From Amycolatopsis umgeniensis (GTDB taxonomy: Bacteria > Actinomycetota > Actinomycetes > Mycobacteriales > Pseudonocardiaceae), in NCBI RefSeq assembly GCF_014205155.1, contig NZ_JACHMX010000001.1:6944001-7008000 (forward strand): a stretch of 64,000 nt of DNA, read 5' to 3'. Under the pieces are notes generated by a model that worked only from the letters and a program-made list of their open reading frames with translations, searched no databases and was not told the origin of the DNA. The position numbers and the translations under genes were made by a program. The first letter of the stretch is position 1; every line of letters begins with the position of its first letter. Shown one piece after another: positions 49,794-58,043 of the stretch.

Positions 49794-49908
49794 ATACACG
49801 TCGGGATGTCAAGCCAGTTATAGGTTTTGCCTCGACATATCCGTGTATTGTCATGCGATCGGGAATGTTCGGCGTTTGCCTCTACGGTGGCGCGAACTGA
49901 CATACACG
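49794..49908. promoter_or_regulatory. Cluster of ATACACG boxes in divergent promoter region
   Basis: ATACACG occurs at 49794-49800 and 49902-49908, and inverted (CGTGTAT) at 49842-49848, in the space between divergent genes at 49730 and 49933. Spacing and orientation suggest operator copies for a regulator. Confidence 0.4.
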
Positions 49909-49932
49909 ACAGGACAAGCGTTAGATGGAGCT

Positions 49933-50238
49933 ATGATCCCAATCGAAAACGAAACCACGCGCACAATCGCAGACCTTGAAGGCCTTCTGGTGCGAGTGGT
50001 GGAAACTTGTTCGCGACTGTACTTTCCGCGCCAACTTGAAAGGTCTCACCACGTGACGGCGTGGTTTCCGGGCGATGTGATCACTCGACCGATGCTGGTG
50101 TCCGCCGTACTTGATAGCTGGCACCAATCAAAGCGTGACTGGTCTGAGGCCGAGGGCACTTCGCCGGCTGTCAGCAGACCCGCCCTGCGGCCTCTGGCGG
50201 CCAGATGCCGGGCCGCGCGAGCAGCGGTATGCCAGTAG
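49933..50238 (+). CDS. Hypothetical 101-residue protein
   Basis: A 101-residue protein: TRTIADLEGLLVRVVETCSRLYFPRQLERSHHVTAWFPGDVITRPMLVSAVLDSWHQ, then a basic tail. ATG at 49933 with a weak GGAG. Divergent from the trio at 47.4-49.7 kb. No family was recognised; moderate certainty that it is a gene. Confidence 0.5.
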   Translation: MIPIENETTRTIADLEGLLVRVVETCSRLYFPRQLERSHHVTAWFPGDVITRPMLVSAVLDSWHQSKRDWSEAEGTSPAVSRPALRPLAARCRAARAAVCQ

Positions 50239-50350
50239 CTCACGGCGTCGGTGATTTGTTCTGACCGACAGCTGTTGCGGCCGGTACTCCATCAGTGTGG
50301 TGCTGGATTCGCATGTCACCTCGTGAGCGGGATCAGGTCAGACTGGCTGC

Positions 50351-52474
50351 GTGGGTGATCAGCGCGGCGTGAGCAACATGATCAGCGAGTCTGAGACCGG
50401 ACCGGCAGGGCGGGCAGGCAATATTGCGCAGGCCGGTGTTTCCGCCAGTGGTCAGGGAGGTGCGCCAGTGCCGCGGCAGTTGCCTGCGCCAGTGCGGGAC
50501 TTCACCGGCCGAGGGCACCAGGTGGCCGCGCTGGACAGGGTGCTGGGAAACGACATGACCGCCTACGGAACGGTCGCCGTACTCGACGGTACCGGCGGAG
50601 TAGGCAAAACCAGCCTGGTTACTCACTGGGCGCACCGGGTCCAAGATCAGTTCCCCGATGGCACGCTGTTCGTGAACTTGCGGGGTTACGGCCCGAGTGA
50701 GCCGTTGGATCCCGCGGTCGTGCTGGCTGGCTTCTTGACCGGGCTCGGCGTGCTCCAGGATCAGGTCCCCGCCGAGCCCGACGCCGCGGCCGGGTTGTTC
50801 CGATCCTTACTGGCGAGCCGCCGGGTACTGGTGGTGCTGGACAACGCTGCTACGGCCGAGCAGGTGCGCCCATTGCTGCCCACGACAGCCGGATGCATGG
50901 CGGTGGTGACCAGCCGCGACAGTCTTACCGACCTGTTTGTTTCCGCAAGCGCTCACCGGATCAGTCTCGACCTGTTCGGATCTGTCGAGTCGTACGCGTT
51001 GCTGCTGGCGGTGCTCGGTCGAGTTCGCGTCGAACAGGAGCCGGACGCCGCGAGTGAGCTGGTCCGGTTGTGCGCCGGGCTGCCGCTGGCCGTTCGGCTC
51101 GCGGCCACCTGGGTCGCGTTGCGCCCGCAGTGGCGGATCGCCGATGTCGTCGAGGAGATCAAGGAGGATCAGCTCGCTGATGACGGCATCAGCGGGATGG
51201 TGGGCGAAGCGGTGCAGGCGGTGTTCGACTGGTCTTATACCCGCCTCGCCCCCGAGCCGGCGCAGGTTTTCCGCTTTCTCGGCTGGCATCCGGGCACTGA
51301 GTTCTCTATGCCTGCGGTTGCCGTCCTGTGCGGGCTGAACCATCGCGAAACCAACCGGTGCTTGGAAGCGTTGGCCGAGCTGCACCTGATCGAACCTGTG
51401 GCCCGGCACCGGTACCGGATGCACGATCTGCTCCACGCCTTCGCCCGCACGCGCGCCCGCCTCGACACCTCCGACGAGCAGCACGCCGCGCGCGAGCGGG
51501 TCCTGACCTGGTACGCCCATGTCGCGCAACTCGCCGACAGGCTGCTCTACCCGGGATTTCCGTCCTTAGACCTCGAGATCGACCGAGTCGGACCCACGCC
51601 GACCTTAGAAGACCGTGCCCGGGCTCTGGCGTGGTTCACTGCCGAACAACCCACCTTGCACGCCGCGGCGCGGACCGCACTCGAGTGGGAGTTCCACACC
51701 CTCGTGCTGGCTCTGGCAGCGACGTCACGCTTCCTCACCTATCTGTCCCGCCCGCTGTGGACCGTGCGGCTGGACATCGAAACGTTCGGTATCACCGCAG
51801 CTCGTGCTCTGGGCGATCTCGCCGCCGACTTCTTCCTCCGCGAATCCCACAGCGAAACGCTGAGCATGCTGGGGCGATGGGAGGAGGCCGAGGCCGGTTT
51901 CATGAGTCTCGACACACCACGCAATCCCCAGCGCTACACCGCGTTCATCGGCCTGGGTGGGGTCCATTGCAAGCAGGGACACTGGCAGCAAGCCCGCGAC
52001 TGCTATCAGCAGGCGCTTCCGCTGGCGCGCGCTCACGGCCTGGCGCGCACACTGGCGGTCATTGAGGGCAACCTGGCCGCCGTCGCCATCAGGCTCGGTG
52101 AGTACGAGCAGGCGCTGGCCCACATCGAACGCGAACGCGACCTGCGGCACCAAGCCGGGGACCAAGTGGGCCACGCCCACAGCTTCTATCGCGCGGCGAC
52201 CGCACAGTTAGCTCAAGGCCACCACGCCCCTGCACTGGAGTTTGCCGAGCGGGCGCTGGCCGGCTACCGGGAACTACCCGGCATCGACAAGCTGGTCGCG
52301 CGGGCGCTGGAGCTGGCCGCGACATGCCTCGAACACGTCGGAGACCTCGCCCGGGCCGCAGACTATCTGCAGCGCGCCGCCACCCTTTACACCGATCTCG
52401 AGCTCCCCGCGGATGCCGTACGGAAACGGTGGCGCGAGGTCACTGCCCGCGCCACCGCCCAGCCGGAAGCCTAA
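50351..52474 (+). CDS. STAND (NB-ARC)-TPR protein, no HTH
   Basis: A 707-residue protein. FTGRGHQVAALDRVL opens the NB-ARC core; the P-loop is VLDGTGGVGKTSLVTHW (about residues 77-92), Walker B-like RRVLVVLDNAATAEQ, then AGCMAVVTSRD and CAGLPLAVRL. A winged helix follows (QVFRFLGWHPGTEFSMPAVA). C-terminal TPRs (GRWEEAEAGFMS, HWQQARDCYQQALPLARAHG) end the protein. GTG at 50351 is first in frame; ATG at 50378 is an alternative. Its stop overlaps the stop of the convergent ThiF-like gene by four bases. Possibly a sensor controlling the ThiF/peptide locus; inference only. Confidence 0.8.
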   Translation: MGDQRGVSNMISESETGPAGRAGNIAQAGVSASGQGGAPVPRQLPAPVRDFTGRGHQVAALDRVLGNDMTAYGTVAVLDGTGGVGKTSLVTHWAHRVQDQFPDGTLFVNLRGYGPSEPLDPAVVLAGFLTGLGVLQDQVPAEPDAAAGLFRSLLASRRVLVVLDNAATAEQVRPLLPTTAGCMAVVTSRDSLTDLFVSASAHRISLDLFGSVESYALLLAVLGRVRVEQEPDAASELVRLCAGLPLAVRLAATWVALRPQWRIADVVEEIKEDQLADDGISGMVGEAVQAVFDWSYTRLAPEPAQVFRFLGWHPGTEFSMPAVAVLCGLNHRETNRCLEALAELHLIEPVARHRYRMHDLLHAFARTRARLDTSDEQHAARERVLTWYAHVAQLADRLLYPGFPSLDLEIDRVGPTPTLEDRARALAWFTAEQPTLHAAARTALEWEFHTLVLALAATSRFLTYLSRPLWTVRLDIETFGITAARALGDLAADFFLRESHSETLSMLGRWEEAEAGFMSLDTPRNPQRYTAFIGLGGVHCKQGHWQQARDCYQQALPLARAHGLARTLAVIEGNLAAVAIRLGEYEQALAHIERERDLRHQAGDQVGHAHSFYRAATAQLAQGHHAPALEFAERALAGYRELPGIDKLVARALELAATCLEHVGDLARAADYLQRAATLYTDLELPADAVRKRWREVTARATAQPEA

Positions 52475-53577
52475 CCGTGGCCCTCGTGCCTGCAGGTTGG
52501 GCAGTCCGGCCACGGCTGTTCCAGCCGCAGCGTGTCGTAGCCGCCCAAGGTCGCCAGGTTCAGGCCGTACTCCTGGTTGACCGCCAGGCCTGATGTCCCG
52601 ATGATCAGGCGCTCTACCGCGTGCGCGGCGAGATCTCCGGCTACCGAGGCCGAGGAAGCGGTGGCCGCGTGTTCGCGCGTCATGGAATCTCCCGGCGCCC
52701 ATGCGGTGCGTGGTGACACCACGTTTCGCCGGTGCTGCTCAGCGGCGCGCGCGCAGTCGTAACACGGTCCCGAGCCTGGACGGAATATCCCGATACTGAT
52801 CCGTGGCCCGTCATACCCACTGTGCACCCAGGCCGTTCCTGTGGCGTGGCAGGCCTGGTTCGTCCACGAGCGGATCTCGCCCGTCGAGGGCTGATCCGCG
52901 GCCATCAGCAGCACATCGCAGGTGACCGCCAGGGCACGCAGCTGGTCTGGGCCCACGATGTGCTCCCTGGAACCGGTCAGCTCCACGTGGGAGTTGTGCT
53001 GCCGGAGCTGCTCCAGCGCGGCCTTGACTTTGGGCCGGCCGAGGTCCTGCTCGGTGAACAGCCCTTGCCGGTTGAGGTTGGACAGCTCCACCACGTCCGC
53101 GTCGACGCAATGCAGCTGCCCCACCCCCGACATCGTCAGCAACCTCGCCGCCGCGCCCCCGGCACCTCCTACACCGACGATCACGACCCGCGCCTGCCGC
53201 AGCCGCAACTGCGCATCCCAGCCACGACGGCCAGGGGTGCGATCCACCGAGCGCCAGAACGCACGGCTGCGGCTGTAACGTTCGCGCTCGGACCCGCTCA
53301 GTTCCACTTCGGAGGCATCCTCCAAATGGCCGGCAGTGTTCAGGCGGTCGACCGCCTTCTTCACCTCGCGGGGCGAGCGTGCGGGGAAACGGTGGACCAG
53401 CTCATCGGCGATCTGGCCCACCGTCCTCGACCCGTCGAGCAACGCCAGCAGCATCCACACCGACCCGTCCGGATCACGCAGACCGCGCGTGATTCCGGGC
53501 GTATTGCCGCCGATCCGCACCAGGCCATCGTCATACTTCACCGGCCGGTGCTCGAACTTGATCCTCGGACGCCACAT
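52471..53577 (-). CDS. ThiF/E1-like adenylyltransferase with N-terminal peptide-clamp-like domain
   Basis: A 368-residue protein. Residues 1-90 (RIKFEHRPVKYDDGLVRIGG ... SVWMLLALLDGSRTVGQIADELVHRFPARSPREVKKAVDRL) look like the winged-helix recognition domain of peptide-modifying enzymes. An E1 core follows: VVIVGVGGAGGAAARLL, VELSNLNRQGLFTEQDLGRPK, and zinc-type CYDCAR ... CPTCRHE pairs. MccB and PaaA use this architecture to adenylate a precursor peptide. ATG at 53577 sits 9 bp after GGAGG. A 20-codon ORF lies 22 bp upstream. Alternative: a sulfur-transfer E1 unrelated to peptides. Confidence 0.85.
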   Translation of the reverse strand: MWRPRIKFEHRPVKYDDGLVRIGGNTPGITRGLRDPDGSVWMLLALLDGSRTVGQIADELVHRFPARSPREVKKAVDRLNTAGHLEDASEVELSGSERERYSRSRAFWRSVDRTPGRRGWDAQLRLRQARVVIVGVGGAGGAAARLLTMSGVGQLHCVDADVVELSNLNRQGLFTEQDLGRPKVKAALEQLRQHNSHVELTGSREHIVGPDQLRALAVTCDVLLMAADQPSTGEIRSWTNQACHATGTAWVHSGYDGPRISIGIFRPGSGPCYDCARAAEQHRRNVVSPRTAWAPGDSMTREHAATASSASVAGDLAAHAVERLIIGTSGLAVNQEYGLNLATLGGYDTLRLEQPWPDCPTCRHEGHG

Positions 53578-53598
53578 GGCGCTCACCCTCCTTTCCTA

Positions 53599-53661
53599 TC
53601 AGTTGTTGTCGTCGACGTCGCTAAACGTCGGCTCCTGCTCGATCTCCACGAACTCGATCAC
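53599..53661 (-). CDS. Candidate 20-residue precursor peptide (MIEFVEIEQE...DDNN)
   Basis: GTG at 53661, with GGGAGG 9 bp upstream, opens a 20-codon frame ending Asp-Asp-Asn-Asn and a TGA at 53599. The peptide begins MIEFVEIEQE, continues PTFSDV and ends DDNN; it is strongly acidic. A 21-bp gap with its own GGAGG leads into the ThiF-like gene. MccB substrates end in Asn and PaaA acts on a Glu-Glu-Asn segment, so the C-terminal Asn next to an E1 enzyme fits a RiPP precursor. Too short for gene callers. The coding status is inferred from context. Confidence 0.6.
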   Translation of the reverse strand: MIEFVEIEQEPTFSDVDDNN

Positions 53662-53897
53662 GCCACCCACCTCCCGTCAGATCACCGAGGCAGGCTCACC
53701 GCACCGGACCACTTGCTCCGATGTCCCAGATGGTCAAGGGAGTAGGCCTGCCGCTGACCACGGTGCGCCATTCAGCCGATCGGGTAGCTCCTCTCGGGAC
53801 AACCTGGGAAACCCTGACCTGCTACCCCAACTCGGACTACGGTTCCCGATCTGGGAGGCGGGAGAATTTGGGATAAGCCGCGAGGGGGTCGCTGCGC

Positions 53898-56678
53898 GTG
53901 AAGCCGGAGGAACGGGCGAAGGATCGGTTCGTCGACCAGCTCAAGCAACTGCGGGAACAGGCCGGCCGTCCAACGCTGGTCGCGTTGGAGGCACAGAGCA
54001 AGGTCTGGCTCGCGAAGTCGTCCGTCTCGAGATTGCTCAACGGGGACTTTACGGACCCGCCGCCGTGGGAGCGGATCAGCGCCTTCGTGTCCGCATGCGT
54101 GCAGGTCGGTAAAAGCAAGAACCTGAGAATGCTGCCGGAGGACGTGCTACTCGAAGGGTTGCGGCATCGCCACGAAGCCCTGGCAGCCGCGCTCGACCGA
54201 ATCTCGCGCCGCACACCGAGCTTGGTCTCCGACGACTGTGCGGTCACACAGGAGCCACAGCGGCGGCGCCGTTTCGGCGCGGTGCCACCGCGAGCCGGGG
54301 CATTCCAGCACCGCGCGGTGGCCGAGACCCTGAAGAGGGCAGTGGAGAGTGAGGGCACCGCGGTGCTCACCGGCGCCGCGACTACGCCGACGAGCGTGCT
54401 GACCGGATTGGGCGGAGTGGGTAAGACACAGCTGGCCGCTGACCACGCTCACACCGTGTGGGACTGTCGGCAGGTGGAGCTGCTGGTATGGATTTCCGCC
54501 CGCACCCGCGACGCCATCACCGCCGCCTACACCGAAATCGCGGTCGAGTGGCTCGACCAGGACCCCTCCGCCCCGGAGCGGGCGTCACGTCGGTTCCGGG
54601 AATGGCTTGCCGAAACCCCGGCACGATGGCTGATCGTGCTCGACGACCTCCAGGACCCCGCCGACCTGACAGGCCTGTGGCCACCGCACACCAGCGGCGG
54701 GCAAGTGGTGGTGACCACCCGCTGCCGCGACGCGACCCTTCACGGCGACCGCAGACACATCGTCGACATCGACCTGTTCACCGCACCCGAAGCCCTGGCC
54801 TACCTCACTGAGAAACTTCCGGTCCGCGCCACCGAAACCACAGAGTTAGGCAAGCTCGCCCAAGAACTAGGATTCCTGCCGCTGGCACTCGCACAGGCCG
54901 CCGCATATCTGACCAACAAACCTCTACTCGCTACTGCGGACTACCGCACCCGGCTCGCCGACCGGATAACCACGCTCGGGCAGATGCTGCCAAGGGTCGG
55001 GGAACTACCCGATGAGCACGAGCAGACCGTGGCCGCGACATGGTCGCTGTCTATCGAAGCCGCCGACCAACTCGACCCTGCTGGCCTCGCCCGCCCTGTG
55101 CTGGAGATCGCAGCGCTGCTCGACCCCGCTGGCATTCCGGTGACGGTCTTCACCTCCGACGCTATCGCCGCTCACCTCAAGACTCGGCTGGACCGCGACG
55201 TCACCCCCGAGGATCTAATAGGGGGACTGGAGTGCCTGCGGCGATTCAGCTTGCTCACTCTCGACCCCGAAGAGCCCCACCGCGGGATCCGCGTGCATGC
55301 CCTGGTTCAACGCGCAGTCCGCGACGTGCTCACCCCAGACATCCACGGCAGTCTCGCGCGAGTCGCCGCCAGCGCCCTGCTCAAGGCATGGCCAGACACC
55401 GATGTCGGTCAAAAATTGGTTCAAGCGCTCCGTTCGAACACCAGCACGCTGCAGGACGCCGCCGAGGAACACCTGTGGCAACCTGATGGGCACCCGGTGC
55501 TGTTCCGCCTTTCGGCCAGCCTCCGCGAAGCAGAATTGCTAGACGCAGCCATCACAGCCTCGAAACGATTGCACCACCAAGCATTCAGCCGCCTGGGTCC
55601 CGACCACCCCGATACCCTCCTCGCTCGCCATGATCTCGCCTGCTGGCGTGGGTATGCCGGGGATCCGGTTGGTGCGGTCGCGGCTCTCGAACAGGTACTT
55701 ACCGACCAGATTCGGGTGCTGGGTCCGGATCACCGCGATACCTTCGTCACCCGCCACGATCTTGCCCGCTGGCGTTGGTATGCCGGGGACCCGGTCGGTG
55801 AGGTCGCGGCTCTCGAACAGCTACTTACCGACCAGTTACGGGTGCTGGGTCCCCACCACCCCGACACCCTGACCACCCGCCGCAATCTCGCGGGCCGGCG
55901 TGGGGATGGTGGGGATCCGGTTGGTGCGGTCGCGGCTCTCGAACAGGTACTTACCGACCAGTTACGGGTGCTGGGTCCCCACCACCGCGACACCCTGACC
56001 ACTCGTTCTAGCCTCGCTCATTGGCGAGGGCTTGCCGGGGATCCGGCTGGTGCAGCTGCGGCTCTCGAACAAGTACTTACCGACCAGTTTCTGGTGCTGG
56101 GTCCGGATCACCGCGATACCTTCGACACCCGCCACGATCTTGCCCGCTGGCGTGGGGATGGTGGGGATCCGGTTGGTGCGGTCGCGGCTCTCGAACAGGT
56201 ACTTACCGACCGGCTGCGAGTGCTGGGTCCCGACCACCCCCGTACCTTGACCACTCGTTCTAGTCTCGCTTATTGGCGAGGGCTTGCCGGGGATCCGGCT
56301 GGTGCGGCCGCGGCTCTCGAACAAGTACTTACTGACCGGTTTCGGGTGCTGGGTCCGGATCACCCCGACACCCTGGTCACCCGCCATAACTTCGCCTGCT
56401 GGCGAGGGTTTGCCGGGGATCCGGCTGGTGCGGCCGCGGCTCTCGAACAGGTACTTACCGACCAGTTGCGGGTGCAGGGTCCCGACCACCCCCACAATCT
56501 GGTCACCCGCCATAACCTCGCTCATTGGCGAGGGCTTGCCGGGAATCCGGCTGGCGCGGCCGCGGCTCTCGAACAAGTACTTACCGACCAGTTACGGGTG
56601 CTGGGTCCCCATCACCCCGACACCCTCAGCACCCACCACGAACTCGCTCGCTGGCGGAACGACACGGCCGAGTACTGA
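53898..56678 (+). CDS. STAND-TPR protein with near-identical 42-residue repeats
   Basis: A 926-residue protein. The N-terminal helical domain (DRFVDQLKQLREQAGRPTLVALEAQ ... VSRLLNGDF) is followed by an NB-ARC core with P-loop GLGGVGKTQLAADHAH (about residues 171-182), Walker B-like RWLIVLDDLQ and GGQVVVTTRCRD, and a winged helix. The C-terminus has eight 42-residue TPR-like units plus a partial one (pattern VLGPDHPDTLxTRHxLAxWRG, GDPxGAxAALEQVLTDQLR), kinesin-light-chain style. GTG at 53898. Such repeats usually bind a protein or peptide ligand. It lies divergent to the peptide/ThiF pair and could sense it. Confidence 0.85.
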   Translation: MKPEERAKDRFVDQLKQLREQAGRPTLVALEAQSKVWLAKSSVSRLLNGDFTDPPPWERISAFVSACVQVGKSKNLRMLPEDVLLEGLRHRHEALAAALDRISRRTPSLVSDDCAVTQEPQRRRRFGAVPPRAGAFQHRAVAETLKRAVESEGTAVLTGAATTPTSVLTGLGGVGKTQLAADHAHTVWDCRQVELLVWISARTRDAITAAYTEIAVEWLDQDPSAPERASRRFREWLAETPARWLIVLDDLQDPADLTGLWPPHTSGGQVVVTTRCRDATLHGDRRHIVDIDLFTAPEALAYLTEKLPVRATETTELGKLAQELGFLPLALAQAAAYLTNKPLLATADYRTRLADRITTLGQMLPRVGELPDEHEQTVAATWSLSIEAADQLDPAGLARPVLEIAALLDPAGIPVTVFTSDAIAAHLKTRLDRDVTPEDLIGGLECLRRFSLLTLDPEEPHRGIRVHALVQRAVRDVLTPDIHGSLARVAASALLKAWPDTDVGQKLVQALRSNTSTLQDAAEEHLWQPDGHPVLFRLSASLREAELLDAAITASKRLHHQAFSRLGPDHPDTLLARHDLACWRGYAGDPVGAVAALEQVLTDQIRVLGPDHRDTFVTRHDLARWRWYAGDPVGEVAALEQLLTDQLRVLGPHHPDTLTTRRNLAGRRGDGGDPVGAVAALEQVLTDQLRVLGPHHRDTLTTRSSLAHWRGLAGDPAGAAAALEQVLTDQFLVLGPDHRDTFDTRHDLARWRGDGGDPVGAVAALEQVLTDRLRVLGPDHPRTLTTRSSLAYWRGLAGDPAGAAAALEQVLTDRFRVLGPDHPDTLVTRHNFACWRGFAGDPAGAAAALEQVLTDQLRVQGPDHPHNLVTRHNLAHWRGLAGNPAGAAAALEQVLTDQLRVLGPHHPDTLSTHHELARWRNDTAEY
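55593..56651 (+). repeat. Tandem array of 126-bp repeats inside STAND gene
   Basis: Units start at 55593, 55719, 55845, 55971, 56097, 56223, 56349 and 56475, with a partial unit at 56601. Stretches such as GGTGCGGTCGCGGCTCTCGA recur almost unchanged at the DNA level, which suggests recent expansion or ongoing gene conversion rather than ancient repeats. Confidence 0.85.
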
Positions 56679-57007
56679 CAGCTCTCGCGCCTTGCCACTG
56701 AGACGAGTAGCAATTCGAGCGTGCGCGTTGGATGGCGCAGTCAGCTACGGCCGGCCGATCACGGCAACATGGATATTTGCTCTGAACTTCATGCGGTTAG
56801 AGAGTTCGCCCCATTGGCTTGCAGTAGAGGGTCAACATTTCGCGGTGAATGGGGTTGGGCTTAATTTTAGAGAGCCTGTAAATTGGCGTGCTAACCGCGC
56901 TCCGGAGCCAGCAACCCGGAGTATTTCCACGGCATCTGATCAAAAGATCAGGCACATATCATTTAGGTGTGGAACATGTCATGTTCCTCCGAAAACTACA
57001 AGTGACA
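56679..57007. other. Convergent intergenic region, low GC
   Basis: About 330 bases with lower GC than either side, between the STAND gene and the conjugation genes. They contain the palindrome GGAACATGTCATGTTCC (56971-56987, 8-bp arms) just beyond the NlpC/P60 stop. An open plus-strand frame here reads across the STAND repeats in another frame and is not a gene. Confidence 0.45.
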
Positions 57008-57982
57008 TTACTGTACGGGCCGTGTGGCGCCCGCGTAGTCGTCGCCGGGGCGTCGGTAGTCGTCGATTCGCACGGCTTGACCGAAGTCCGGGGCGTTCAC
57101 CATCTTCCCGGCTCCGATGTAGATCCCTACGTGCCGGATTTTCGAGGGTGGGCCGTAGAAGACGAGGTCGCCTGGCAGGAGTTGTCCGTCGGGTACTGGT
57201 GGTCCTGCGTGGTATTGGGTGTGTGCGGTGCGGGGGAGCGAGATTCCGGCCGCGTTGTAGGCGGCCTTGGTGAGGCCTGAGCAGTCGAATCCGCTGTCAC
57301 CGTTCAGCGGTCCGTTGCCACCCCACACGTACGGCAGCCCACGTTGCCCGCATGCGTAGTTGATCGCGGCCATCGCGGCAGCGTTCGGCGCCTGGATGTT
57401 GTTGCAGTCACCGGTCCCGGCCATCGCGGGCGAGGGCTGACAGTGGACCCCGGACACCGCGGCGACGATCACACGTGCCTTGTGCTCGTGTTGGGCGTAG
57501 GCGTTGGGGAATCCTGAGCCCTGCACGGTCTGTGCGGCGTCGTTGACGCTCATGGCCTGCCAGTTCGGTGTGGCGGTGAGGCGTTCGAAGAACTTGGTGG
57601 CGGCGTAGGTCGGTGTGGTGATCTGGTGCGGGCTGCCCCAGCCCATCGAGGGGCGTTGCTGGAAAAGTCCGAGGGAGTCGCGGTCGCCGTAGTGCAGGTT
57701 GCGGAGCTTGGATTCCTGCATTGCGGCGGCGATCGCGACCACCCAGCCGGGTTCGGGCACCGTCATCTGTTTGCCGACTGCGACGATGGTGGCGGCGTTG
57801 CCCATCTGCTCGGCGGTCAGGCCTGGAACGGTGCCGGTCCGTGTCCCGTCGGGCGTGCATATCACCGAACTCGTGCCGTTGCCGCCGGACAGCGTGCTGA
57901 CAATGCCGGCTACTGCGGCGCCGACGAGCAACGGGATGGCGAGGACCACGGCGGCGACGGCGGCCCCGAGTTTGCTTCCCAT
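57008..57982 (-). CDS. NlpC/P60 peptidoglycan hydrolase of conjugation module
   Basis: A 324-residue membrane-anchored protein. The N-terminal helix (LGAAVAAVVLAIPLLVGAAVAGIV) is followed by a lysozyme-like region (VVAIAAAMQESKLRNLHYGDRDSLGLFQQRPSMGWG) and a C-terminal NlpC/P60 domain with catalytic Cys in SGFDCSGL, His in RHVGIYIG and the following polar residue near KMVNAPDFG. Two-domain hydrolases of this kind open the cell wall for type IV secretion in Gram-positive conjugation. ATG at 57982. Confidence 0.85.
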   Translation of the reverse strand: MGSKLGAAVAAVVLAIPLLVGAAVAGIVSTLSGGNGTSSVICTPDGTRTGTVPGLTAEQMGNAATIVAVGKQMTVPEPGWVVAIAAAMQESKLRNLHYGDRDSLGLFQQRPSMGWGSPHQITTPTYAATKFFERLTATPNWQAMSVNDAAQTVQGSGFPNAYAQHEHKARVIVAAVSGVHCQPSPAMAGTGDCNNIQAPNAAAMAAINYACGQRGLPYVWGGNGPLNGDSGFDCSGLTKAAYNAAGISLPRTAHTQYHAGPPVPDGQLLPGDLVFYGPPSKIRHVGIYIGAGKMVNAPDFGQAVRIDDYRRPGDDYAGATRPVQ

Positions 57983-58043
57983 GGCTGGATCGCGTTCCTT
58001 TCACGGCGATGGGACTCGTTTCGGGCGAGGTGGCGTTCCCGGG

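Noticed and set aside
56284-57273. Plus-strand frame across the end of the STAND repeats
   Set aside because: Runs in a shifted frame of the repeat array and then opposite the NlpC/P60 gene.
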